DNA of 13,150 nucleotides, from positions 1 through 13,150 of the forward strand of contig JAILLX010000034.1 of NCBI GenBank assembly GCA_024692925.1, given 5' to 3'. Below the pieces are notes generated by a model. It was not told the DNA's origin. It saw nothing but the letters and a program-made list of their open reading frames with translations, and searched no databases. The position numbers and the translations under genes are program-made. The DNA is from a bacterium (GTDB lineage: Bacteria > Pseudomonadota > Alphaproteobacteria > Rs-D84 > CACZYB01). Shown here one piece after another: positions 1 through 5,707 of this stretch; within the stretch, counting starts at the first letter, position 1; every line of letters begins with the position of its first letter.

Positions 1-37
1 AAATAAACGCCGTCGAAATGAAATATTTAAGTTTCAT
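1..37 (-). CDS. Start of a leftward gene, probably exported protein (partial)
   Basis: Only the first 12 codons are in the window. They read MKLKYFISTAFI, a Lys-rich start followed by a hydrophobic run, which is how a Sec signal peptide or an N-terminal membrane segment begins. The start is chosen because an excellent Shine-Dalgarno (AAGGAGGA, 42-49 on the minus strand) sits four bases upstream of the ATG at 35-37. The rest of the gene lies beyond the left edge, so the product cannot be named. The gene would be transcribed leftwards, away from the repeat-rich stretch at 38-667. I found no convincing promoter immediately upstream. Confidence 0.6.
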   Translation of the reverse strand, partial: MKLKYFISTAFI

Positions 38-86
38 GTTTTCCTCCTTTATTAAACATTTTTTCGTGGCTAGTTCTTTTAAGGAG

Positions 87-218
87 AGTGGAGTAAAGCA
101 TTAAAACCCCACCCATTTTAAGGGTTTGATTTTGATGTGAGTGTGCGAATCTTTACAACCCGCCCGTAGCCCACGGAAAACCTTGGTTCCTCGCCTATAG
201 CATAAACAAAAAACCACC
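87..218 (-). repeat. Dispersed element, left copy (inverted)
   Basis: Read on the minus strand, this copy starts with a 16-base block (GGTGGTTTTTTGTTTA, 203-218) that is identical to 348-363 on the plus strand. Further matching blocks follow in the same order: TCCGT (173-177), TCAAAATC (128-135), AATGGGTG (110-117) and CTCCACT (87-93). The sequence between blocks is diverged but similarly spaced. The ordered matches indicate two old copies of one element rather than a chance inverted repeat. Function unknown. Confidence 0.6.
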
Positions 219-232
219 GATAAAATGATATG

Positions 233-308
233 ATCAAAAAATAGTTTTTTGATAAGTTGGAGTCAGGGAAATTACCCTGTAAAAACAAGTTGTTAGATAA
301 TACTTGTT
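233..308. repeat. Three consecutive short hairpins between the inverted copies
   Basis: Three inverted repeats follow one another. 233-241 pairs with 245-253 (9 bp, ATCAAAAAA / TTTTTTGAT, 3-base loop). 264-268 pairs with 275-279 (CAGGG / CCCTG, 6-base loop). 284-290 pairs with 302-308 (AACAAGT / ACTTGTT, 11-base loop). They fill most of the spacer between the two element copies. They could be RNA or DNA structure belonging to a mobile repeat; nothing identifies a known ncRNA family. Confidence 0.45.
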
Positions 309-347
309 GCAAAAAAAATTGAAACAGGATATACTAATCAAAAAAAG

Positions 348-464
348 GGTGGTTTTTTGTTTACGGTGTTGCCCGAAAATCCAGCCTCTCCGTACTCTAA
401 TCCCAACAGGTAAATTTTTCGATAACGCTTCAAAATCGAAGCCTTGGAATGGGTGTCCTCCACT
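348..464 (+). repeat. Dispersed element, right copy
   Basis: Plus-strand counterpart of the copy at 87-218. The shared blocks lie in the same order: the 16-base head (348-363), TCCGT (389-393, the same 25-base offset after the head as in the left copy), TCAAAATC (430-437), AATGGGTG (448-455) and CTCCACT (458-464). The left copy carries a few extra bases between the last two blocks. The pair is head to head with a 129-bp spacer (219-347). Confidence 0.6.
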
Positions 465-473
465 ACCATATGT

Positions 474-525
474 CGTCCCGAATTTATTTCGGGATCTTAG
501 ACCCTGAAACAGGTTCAGGGTGACA
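474..525. repeat. Two adjacent palindromic elements, opposed orientation
   Basis: First stem: 476-482 with 488-494 (TCCCGAA / TTCGGGA). Second stem: 501-508 with 514-521 (ACCCTGAA / TTCAGGGT). The first is flanked by GTC on its left and ATCT on its right. The second reads AGAC...TGACA, which is the same layout reversed. Both therefore look like units of the type GTCAnnCCGnA...TnCGGnnTCT that is dispersed through many alphaproteobacterial chromosomes, placed tail to tail. The stems differ in sequence but keep length and flanks. Possible roles are transcript ends or protein binding; none is shown here. Confidence 0.65.
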
Positions 526-565
526 ATTATATATAAGTGTGACAGCGGATACTATGTCGGATTAT

Positions 566-593
566 AGATTCCGGATCAAGTCCGGAATGACAA
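566..593 (-). repeat. Third palindromic element of the same kind
   Basis: An 8-bp perfect stem (ATTCCGGA 568-575 with TCCGGAAT 581-588) has a 5-base loop, TCAAG. The left flank is AG and the right flank GACAA, so on the minus strand it reads TTGTCATTCCGGACTTGATC and onward. This is the canonical form of the alphaproteobacterial repeat that the elements at 474-525 resemble. Confidence 0.7.
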
Positions 594-611
594 AGGATGT
601 GTTTGTCTTTT

Positions 612-646
612 TAGGATTGCCACACCTCTATAAGACTCGCAATAAT
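612..646 (-). repeat. Possible palindromic element, ATTGCGAG...GCAATCC type
   Basis: On the minus strand the stretch begins ATTGCGAG and ends GTGGCAATCC, with ATTGC (616-620) and GCAAT (639-643) as inverted ends. This matches the widely dispersed proteobacterial repeat that starts CATTGCGAG and ends GGCAATCC, although the interior is AT-rich and degenerate. It lies about 20 bases past the end of the acetyltransferase gene and might act as its transcript end; no clear T-tract terminator is seen there. Confidence 0.45.
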
Positions 647-667
647 AAGGAAAAAACTTTTTAAATA

Positions 668-1207
668 TTATCTTCCAAGATTAGGTAAATTTTTAACAAA
701 GTCTTTCATACAAAAACCAGTTTCATGGAAAACATAATTGTTTTTATTTGCTACACGAATTGAATTTTCATTTGTTTCATTAATTTCCAAAACAATTTTT
801 TCAAAGCCAAGTTTTGCCATTTCTGGCTCTGCGGCTTTTAATGATTTTGAAATAAAACCCATTCCCCTATATTGCTTATCAAGATAATAACTTACAGCAA
901 CGGATTTATCACCACGATTTGTAAAGCAAATGCAACCAACAGTTTTTCCAGTAAATAACTGAATTGCATAATCGGCAAGCATTCCTTTCTTTGCAAATTC
1001 TTCTCTTTGTTCAATAACTTTTTTCGCAGAATCTATGTTTGTATAATGATTCAAATCCAAATAAGGTGAAAAATCTTTTTGATTTCTGTTTACCATATTA
1101 ACAAGTTCAGATATATGATTATCATCTTCGGCATGATGAATTTGCAAAAATATATCATCACCAACAATTATCTCTGGAAAAGCATCAACTAATATAAATT
1201 TTTTCAT
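668..1207 (-). CDS. GNAT-family N-acetyltransferase, RimJ/RimL-like
   Basis: The protein has 179 residues, the usual size for a single-domain GNAT acetyltransferase that moves acetyl from acetyl-CoA to an amine. The acetyl-CoA loop is visible as QYRGMG at 112-117, in the setting YYLDKQYRGMGF followed by the helix SKSLKAAE. The later segment NENSIRVANKNNYVFHETG (146-164) is the typical N-x-x-S-x-x-V-x-x-K block of the RimJ/RimL branch, whose members acetylate ribosomal-protein N-termini or small amines. The substrate here cannot be told from sequence. The start ATG is preceded nine bases upstream by AAGGGG (1217-1222). The gene has its own promoter at 1243-1269, downstream of the pheT terminator, so it is likely a single-gene unit. 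The family is confident; the role is not. Confidence 0.85.
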   Translation of the reverse strand: MKKFILVDAFPEIIVGDDIFLQIHHAEDDNHISELVNMVNRNQKDFSPYLDLNHYTNIDSAKKVIEQREEFAKKGMLADYAIQLFTGKTVGCICFTNRGDKSVAVSYYLDKQYRGMGFISKSLKAAEPEMAKLGFEKIVLEINETNENSIRVANKNNYVFHETGFCMKDFVKNLPNLGR

Positions 1208-1242
1208 TTCGACAAACCCCTTATTTTGTATAATGTAGATAA

Positions 1243-1269
1243 TTTATACTTAAATTTTTTATTTGTCAA
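1243..1269 (-). promoter_or_regulatory. Promoter of the GNAT gene
   Basis: A perfect -35 TTGACA (1264-1269) is followed by TATAAA (1243-1248) at a 15-base spacing. TAAATT at 1241-1246 gives the ideal 17-base spacing as an alternative. It lies just after the pheT terminator and about 35 bases before the GNAT start codon. Confidence 0.55.
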
Positions 1270-1280
1270 TAATATTTTTC

Positions 1281-1320
1281 AAAAAAAATAAAAGGCTATA
1301 TTTTAACGATATAACCTTTT
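1281..1320 (-). terminator. Rho-independent terminator of the phe operon
   Basis: The stem 1309-1320 with 1290-1301 forms 12 pairs on the minus-strand RNA (AAAAGGTTATAT with ATATAGCCTTTT, one G-U pair) around a 7-base loop, followed by eight T residues (1281-1288). The one non-Watson-Crick pair is G-U only in the leftward transcript, which supports function for pheT. It begins about 20 bases after the pheT stop. Confidence 0.85.
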
Positions 1321-1339
1321 ATAACTATTTGATATTACT

Positions 1340-3733
1340 TTATTTATTTCTAAGGACACCACCAAGTTTTTCAACAGAAGCAATTGCACCGTTGAAAATA
1401 ACATTAATTTCATCCTCGGTCAAAGTTTTATCTTTTTGTTCAATTGTGATATGAATCGCAACTGATTTTTTATTTGTATCAAGGTTTTCACCCTTGTAAA
1501 TATCAAAAATAACAGCATCCTTTATATACTCCTTGTTAGAGTTTTTAACTGCATTCAAGATATTTTCACCACAAATACTATCATCAATTATAACTGCAAA
1601 ATCACGATTGATTGGCAAGAAATCAGAAATAGTTAATTTCTTTTTTGCTGTACCCTTTGATTTTGATTCTGGCATTAAATCAAGATTGATTTCAAATGCA
1701 ACAACAGTCGCATTTTTTATACCGAACTTTTTAAGTGTAAGTGGATGAATTTCGCCAACATAGCCAATAACTTTGTTTGCAAAAATTACCCTTGCACTTT
1801 TGTATGGGTTAAGCCATGATGGCAAATCTGATGCTTCAAATTTTACACTTGAAGTATTTATACCAAATGTTGAAAGGACTGCAAACACGTCATTTTTTAC
1901 GTCATAAAATGATGGAAGTTTTGCCGAGTTTGCCCAATCTTTTACACCGGACAAACCTTGTCTTATACCGGCAACAGTAGTGTTTTGTTCGGTTGGTTTA
2001 TTGCCATAAAATGTTGGTCCAATTTCAAACAAGTTTGATGTCATAATTGAGCGAGAAAGATTTGCCTTTACCCCATCAAGAAGATTTGGAATTATGCTTT
2101 TTCTCATTACATTTAAATCAGATGCAATAGGGTTAATAATTTTTATACTTTCCTTTACATCAAATTCTTTTTTATCACTCATAAATGACCAGGTATAAAC
2201 TTCGGTAAGACCACGTGAAGCGAGTACTCTTGGAAGTTTTGTTTTATGGATGATTTTTGTATCAACGACTTTGTTATCGTTATCACCTTCTGGTTTAACA
2301 GAAACAGCAGGAAGTTTTTCAAAACCATATACACGAACAAGTTCTTCGGTAATATCTGCTTTACCCTCTAAATCTTGTCTGTATGATGGAGGAATTATAG
2401 ATAAAATTTTACCATTATCACTAACCTTACATCCAAGGTTTGAAAGAATTGTTATCATATCAGTTTTAGGAATATCAAACCCAACACGCTTTGCAAAATA
2501 TGATACTGGGAAATCAATTGTATATTCCTTAAACTCACATTTTCCAGTTTTACAAATTTCCGAAGCCTTTCCACCACAAATTTCAAGAATTTTATTTGTC
2601 GCAAATTCCATTCCCCAAATTGTGCAACATGGATCAATTCCACGTTCAAATCTTGCTTTTGAATCAGATTCAATTTTTAACTGTCTTGCAGTTTTTCTGA
2701 TTACTACTGGATTAAAATATGCAGATTCAAGAAGCACATTTTTTGTTTCCATTGTGCAAGAGGTTGCAAGTCCACCCATCACACCAGCCAAACTTTGGAT
2801 ACCATTATCATCACGAATAACGATATCACCTGCATTTAAAATATAAGTATTACCGTCAAGGGCTGTAAATTCTTCGCCACCCTTTGCATAATCGACAACT
2901 AATTTTCCCTTTATTTTATCAGCATCAAAAACATGAAGTGGACGATTTAAACTATGCAAGCAATAGTTTGTAATATCAACCAATGCAGAAATTGAATTCA
3001 TTTCAACAGAAGATAAATAATCAACAAGCCATTTTGGTGATGGTCCGTTTTTTACATCTTTGATATATCTTGTATTAAATTCGTGTGCATCAGCAGTTGC
3101 ATTATTTTCAACAATAATTGGACTTTTAAATTCACCCTTTACCTCATTTATTTCCGGCATTAAAAGTTCACCAAAACCACCAGCAGCTAAATCACGAGCA
3201 ATACCCAAAACGCCAAGATAGTCCGGATGATTTGGCAAAACATTACCATCATAAATAACATCAAGATTGTATATTTTTGAAAGTGCAGAAATGGCACTAT
3301 CACCAGCCTTTACATCACTTGGCAATTCAATAATACCATCGTGATTATCGCCAAGTCCAAGTTCCTTTTCTGAACACATCATACCGTTTGACTCGCGACC
3401 ACGAACCATTCCTTTTTTAAGTTTTGTTCCATCAAGAGGAATAATATTTCCTGGGCGTGCAAGGATACCCTTTAAACCCTTTCTTGCATTTGGTGCACCA
3501 CAAACAACATCTAAAATTTCAGTTCCAATATTTACTTTTAAAAGGTGAAGATGATCACTGTCTGGGTGATTTTCACATTCAACAATTTCACCAACGATAA
3601 AATCAGCAAGTGGAGCTTTCATATCCTTCACATCCTCTATTTCCAAACCAAGCATAGTAAGTTTGTTTGCAATTTCATCAGGAGTAAGTTCAGTTTTTAA
3701 ATATTTTTTTAATTGATTATATGTGAATAACAT
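1340..3733 (-). CDS. pheT: Phenylalanyl-tRNA synthetase beta subunit
   Basis: PheT is the large subunit of the cytoplasmic alpha2-beta2 enzyme that charges tRNA-Phe. It binds tRNA and edits mischarged Tyr-tRNA. The 797 residues match the usual near-795 length. Visible in order: an EMAP/OB-fold tRNA-binding domain at about 43-150 (DFIVGEIVECENHPDSDHLH, then CGAPNARKG); the B3/4 editing region at about 210-390 (FNTRYIKDVK, MNSISALVDITNYC, RPLHVFDADKI, GVMGG, ESAYFNPVVIRKTARQL); the B5 and catalytic-like core; and a C-terminal FDX-ACB anticodon-binding domain from about 700 (FLPINRDFAVIIDD). The gene follows pheS by 12 bases, and its Shine-Dalgarno AAGGAG (3742-3747) overlaps the pheS stop, so the two are probably translationally coupled. 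No truncation or frameshift is seen. Confidence 0.97.
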   Translation of the reverse strand: MLFTYNQLKKYLKTELTPDEIANKLTMLGLEIEDVKDMKAPLADFIVGEIVECENHPDSDHLHLLKVNIGTEILDVVCGAPNARKGLKGILARPGNIIPLDGTKLKKGMVRGRESNGMMCSEKELGLGDNHDGIIELPSDVKAGDSAISALSKIYNLDVIYDGNVLPNHPDYLGVLGIARDLAAGGFGELLMPEINEVKGEFKSPIIVENNATADAHEFNTRYIKDVKNGPSPKWLVDYLSSVEMNSISALVDITNYCLHSLNRPLHVFDADKIKGKLVVDYAKGGEEFTALDGNTYILNAGDIVIRDDNGIQSLAGVMGGLATSCTMETKNVLLESAYFNPVVIRKTARQLKIESDSKARFERGIDPCCTIWGMEFATNKILEICGGKASEICKTGKCEFKEYTIDFPVSYFAKRVGFDIPKTDMITILSNLGCKVSDNGKILSIIPPSYRQDLEGKADITEELVRVYGFEKLPAVSVKPEGDNDNKVVDTKIIHKTKLPRVLASRGLTEVYTWSFMSDKKEFDVKESIKIINPIASDLNVMRKSIIPNLLDGVKANLSRSIMTSNLFEIGPTFYGNKPTEQNTTVAGIRQGLSGVKDWANSAKLPSFYDVKNDVFAVLSTFGINTSSVKFEASDLPSWLNPYKSARVIFANKVIGYVGEIHPLTLKKFGIKNATVVAFEINLDLMPESKSKGTAKKKLTISDFLPINRDFAVIIDDSICGENILNAVKNSNKEYIKDAVIFDIYKGENLDTNKKSVAIHITIEQKDKTLTEDEINVIFNGAIASVEKLGGVLRNK

Positions 3734-3745
3734 TTTTAGTTCTCC

Positions 3746-4807
3746 TTATTTCTTGCTTAAACCCGTAATCATATTTGGTATGTCATCAGCTTCGAAACCG
3801 TAATGTGAAAGCCAACGAGTATCAGTTTCAAAACATTTTCTCATATCTGGGATACCATATTTTAACATAGTCAATCTTTCAATACCCATACCGAATGCGA
3901 ATCCTTGGTATTCATCAGGATCAACACCAACAGCCTTTAACACATTTGGATGAACCATACCACAACCTAAAATTTCAAGCCAACGATTACCGTTTGCACC
4001 AATCTTTAATTCTCCGTTTTGCAAAGTACAGCGAATATCCATTTCCGCAGATGGTTCGGTAAATGGGAAATAGCTTGGTCTGAATTGTGTTGGAACATCA
4101 TCCACTTCAAAAAATGCTTTTAAAAAGTCAATCAAGCAACCTTTAAGATGACTCATATTGATATTTTTATCAACATACAAACCTTCGATTTGGTGGAACA
4201 TAGGGGTATGAGTTGCATCCCAATCACTTCTGTAAACACGACCCATTGTTATAACCTTAACAGGCACACCGGTTCTTTCCATTTCACGAATTTGAACGGA
4301 TGAAGTTTGTGTTCTTAATAAATTTCCGCCTTCGACAAAGAATGTATCTTGCATTGAACGTGCAGGATGGAATTGTGGAACATTAAGTGCAGTAAAATTA
4401 TGAAAATCATCTTCAATATCAGGATCATTTGCAGATACCAAACGAAAACCAAGTGAACCAAAAATTTGTAATAATTCTTCACGAACTTGTGTAAGTGGGT
4501 GGATATGCCCCTTGTTATCTTCGGCTTTATTCAAAGATATATCAATTTTATCACTTTCCAATTTTTTATTTATTTCAGAAAGTTCAAGGACTGATTTTTT
4601 TGCATCCATAGCAGAAATTATTTCTGTTTTAATTTGGTTAAGTTCAGCACCCCTAACCTTTCGTTCATCAGGTGTCATTTTTCCAAGTTCACGAAGGGCA
4701 AGCGATAACGAACCGGATTTTCCCAAAACATCGACATTCAAACTTTCCAATTCAGATGTAGAAGTTGCCTTTTCAATTTTTTCTAATATTTCGTTTTTAT
4801 CTATCAT
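3746..4807 (-). CDS. pheS: Phenylalanyl-tRNA synthetase alpha subunit
   Basis: PheS is the catalytic class II subunit of phenylalanyl-tRNA synthetase and pairs with the pheT product. The 353 residues are normal for the family. Residues 1-95 form the charged coiled-coil arm that contacts tRNA. Motif 1 lies around HPARSMQDTF (147-156), LRTQTSS is at 164-170, motif 2 is GRVYRSDWDATHTPMFHQ (189-206), and motif 3 is GFAFGMGIERLTML (302-315). The start ATG at 4805-4807 has AAGGAA (4813-4818) five bases upstream. The gene appears to be driven mainly by the internal promoter at 4862-4890, because a terminator separates it from rplT. Assignment is secure. Confidence 0.97.
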   Translation of the reverse strand: MIDKNEILEKIEKATSTSELESLNVDVLGKSGSLSLALRELGKMTPDERKVRGAELNQIKTEIISAMDAKKSVLELSEINKKLESDKIDISLNKAEDNKGHIHPLTQVREELLQIFGSLGFRLVSANDPDIEDDFHNFTALNVPQFHPARSMQDTFFVEGGNLLRTQTSSVQIREMERTGVPVKVITMGRVYRSDWDATHTPMFHQIEGLYVDKNINMSHLKGCLIDFLKAFFEVDDVPTQFRPSYFPFTEPSAEMDIRCTLQNGELKIGANGNRWLEILGCGMVHPNVLKAVGVDPDEYQGFAFGMGIERLTMLKYGIPDMRKCFETDTRWLSHYGFEADDIPNMITGLSKK

Positions 4808-4826
4808 TTTTGTTCCTTACATTCCT

Positions 4827-4863
4827 AAAAAAAATAAAAGAGCTTGTTTCCAAGCCCTCTTAT
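4827..4863 (-). terminator. Intra-operon terminator between rplT and pheS
   Basis: On the leftward RNA, AGAGGGCTTG (4860-4851) pairs with CAAGCTCTTT (4846-4837) around a GAAA tetraloop (4850-4847). The ten pairs include two G-U, and flanking A-T pairs extend the stem. A run of eight T (4834-4827) follows. It should stop much of the rpmI-rplT transcription before pheS. The upper arm overlaps the predicted start site of the pheS promoter, and bases 4852-4859 can instead pair with 4900-4907 at the rplT stop codon. Confidence 0.8.
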
Positions 4864-4890
4864 TATAATACTTTTTCAATGAATATGCAA
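4862..4890 (-). promoter_or_regulatory. Internal promoter for pheST
   Basis: A perfect -10 TATAAT (4862-4867) lies 17 bases downstream of TTGCAT (4885-4890), between the rplT stop and the pheS start. Transcription would begin near 4855, inside the left arm of the terminator hairpin. Transcripts from here would therefore have only a 5-6 bp remnant of the stem, while read-through RNA from rplT carries the full terminator. Confidence 0.65.
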
Positions 4891-4905
4891 ACCATATCCG
4901 AGGGC

Positions 4906-5271
4906 TTATTTAGCTTCTCCGATAAATCGTTTTGCATTTTCAACAACAACCTTGAAGCTATCGGCATCACGAACAGCCATATCAGCCAATACTTTTCTAT
5001 CAAGAGTGATGTTTGCCTTTGTCAAAGCATTTATGAATTCTGAATATGTAATTCCGTATGCACGAACAGCAGCATTGATACGAGAAATCCACAAAGATCT
5101 GAAATTAGATTTGTTTTTCTTTCTATCACGGTATGCATATTGCAAACCTTTTTCAACGCGTTCATGTGCAATACGATAGCAAGAAGAGCTACGACCACGG
5201 TATCCCTTTGCCATTGATAATATTTTTTTATGTCTTTGTCTTTTTGTAAGACCTCTTTTTACACGTGCCAT
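4906..5271 (-). CDS. rplT: 50S ribosomal protein L20 (bL20)
   Basis: bL20 binds 23S rRNA early in large-subunit assembly. The 121 residues match the family. The N-terminal half shows the basic pattern MARVKRGLTKRQRHKKIL, then AKGYRGRSSSCYRIAHERVEKGLQ and RDRKKNKSNFRSLWISRINAA, followed by the globular C-terminal half with AYGITYSEFINAL. The start ATG has AGGAG (5280-5284) eight bases upstream. It follows rpmI after a 14-base gap, as in most bacteria. bL20 is known to repress its own operon in E. coli and Bacillus by binding leader or intergenic RNA; whether that happens here is not visible. Its stop codon lies inside an 8-base segment complementary to the downstream terminator arm. Confidence 0.98.
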   Translation of the reverse strand: MARVKRGLTKRQRHKKILSMAKGYRGRSSSCYRIAHERVEKGLQYAYRDRKKNKSNFRSLWISRINAAVRAYGITYSEFINALTKANITLDRKVLADMAVRDADSFKVVVENAKRFIGEAK

Positions 5272-5285
5272 TTTTTAAACTCCTA

Positions 5286-5489
5286 TTATTTCATACCATA
5301 AGGCATTGATCTTGCTACTATTTTTTTGTCGCTTCCTTCAAGGTATTGACCATGAATAGCTTCAGTCAATGATCTTGCAGATTTTCTTCTCATAAAGTGA
5401 TTATGATGAGCGCGACTTGTTTTAACTTTACCATTTGCGGTCAAGCGAAAACGAAGTTTAAAAGCACTTCTTGTTTTTAATTTTGGCAT
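5286..5489 (-). CDS. rpmI: 50S ribosomal protein L35 (bL35)
   Basis: bL35 is a small basic protein of the large ribosomal subunit. The 67 residues are near the usual 65. The start MPKLKTRSAFKLRFRLTANGKV matches the family consensus (MPKxKTxSxxxKRFxxTxxGK), followed by a His/Arg-rich stretch AHHNHFMRRKSAR and an ending near PYG. The Shine-Dalgarno AAGGAG (5495-5500) lies five bases before the ATG. It is the first gene of the rpmI-rplT unit, driven by the strong promoter at 5569-5597. infC, which precedes rpmI in many bacteria, is absent: the upstream gene is prfB with its own terminator. Confidence 0.96.
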   Translation of the reverse strand: MPKLKTRSAFKLRFRLTANGKVKTSRAHHNHFMRRKSARSLTEAIHGQYLEGSDKKIVARSMPYGMK

Positions 5490-5562
5490 TTTGACTCCTT
5501 TTAATTTAGGTTAAACAAACAGCAGACAGGCAGCCAATTTCAAGCCCGTTCTACCAAAGATA
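5490..5562 (-). promoter_or_regulatory. Leader of rpmI-rplT with possible alternative pairings
   Basis: The roughly 73-base leader between the predicted start site and the rpmI ATG contains two mutually exclusive short pairings. ACGGGC (5549-5544) can pair with GCCTGT (5531-5526), six pairs including one G-U. GGTAG (5555-5551) can pair with CTGCC (5533-5529). Leaders of this operon are bL20-binding control regions in other bacteria, so a similar role is conceivable. The sequence alone does not show it. Confidence 0.25.
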
Positions 5563-5568
5563 GCAAGA

Positions 5569-5597
5569 TTTATACATCTTTTCCCCGTGTTTGTCAA
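5569..5597 (-). promoter_or_regulatory. Strong promoter of rpmI-rplT
   Basis: A perfect -35 TTGACA (5592-5597), a 17-base spacer, and -10 TATAAA (5569-5574). This is the best promoter match in the window, as expected for a ribosomal-protein operon. It lies between the prfB terminator and rpmI. Confidence 0.8.
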
Positions 5598-5639
5598 GCA
5601 TTTTTCTGACTTTTATATCATAGGTTCCAAAAATAATCT

Positions 5640-5665
5640 AAAAAAAATCAAACAAGCGTTTGATT
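5640..5665 (-). terminator. Rho-independent terminator after prfB
   Basis: On the leftward RNA, AATCAAAC (5665-5658) pairs with GTTTGATT (5653-5646) in eight perfect pairs with a 4-base loop, followed directly by a T run (5645-5640). It begins about 43 bases after the prfB stop and precedes the rpmI promoter, separating the two units. Confidence 0.85.
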
Positions 5666-5707
5666 GAATTTTTATTTAAGGCAAAAATAGTGGAAATTTT
5701 TCAAACT

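Larger units (their letters stand above)
38..667. other. Repeat-rich intergenic stretch without a supportable gene
   Basis: This 630-bp gap holds two diverged inverted copies of one element (87-218 and 348-464), three small hairpins between them (233-308), and four palindromic elements (476-494, 501-521, 568-588, 616-643). Two short open frames of 64 and 67 codons can be read across it, but both coincide with the repeat copies, lack a good ribosome binding site, and run out where the copies end, so I do not call them genes. No tRNA or other structured RNA of a known class was recognised. Confidence 0.7.

Noticed and set aside
121..205. Possible tRNA or tRNA remnant in the GC-richer part of the left gap
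   Set aside because: No acceptor stem, anticodon arm or T-loop could be assembled; the sequence is part of the left repeat copy.
118..507. Two divergent short open frames (64 codons at 118-312 minus, 67 codons at 304-507 plus)
   Set aside because: They coincide with the inverted repeat copies and the palindromic elements, lack good ribosome binding sites, and show no recognisable domain; they are better explained as repeat sequence.
4863..4895. Ten-residue leader peptide (MVCIFIEKVL) before pheS as a classical Phe attenuator
   Set aside because: It has only one Phe codon, no convincing Shine-Dalgarno, and overlaps the promoter at 4862-4890, so transcripts from that promoter would not contain it.
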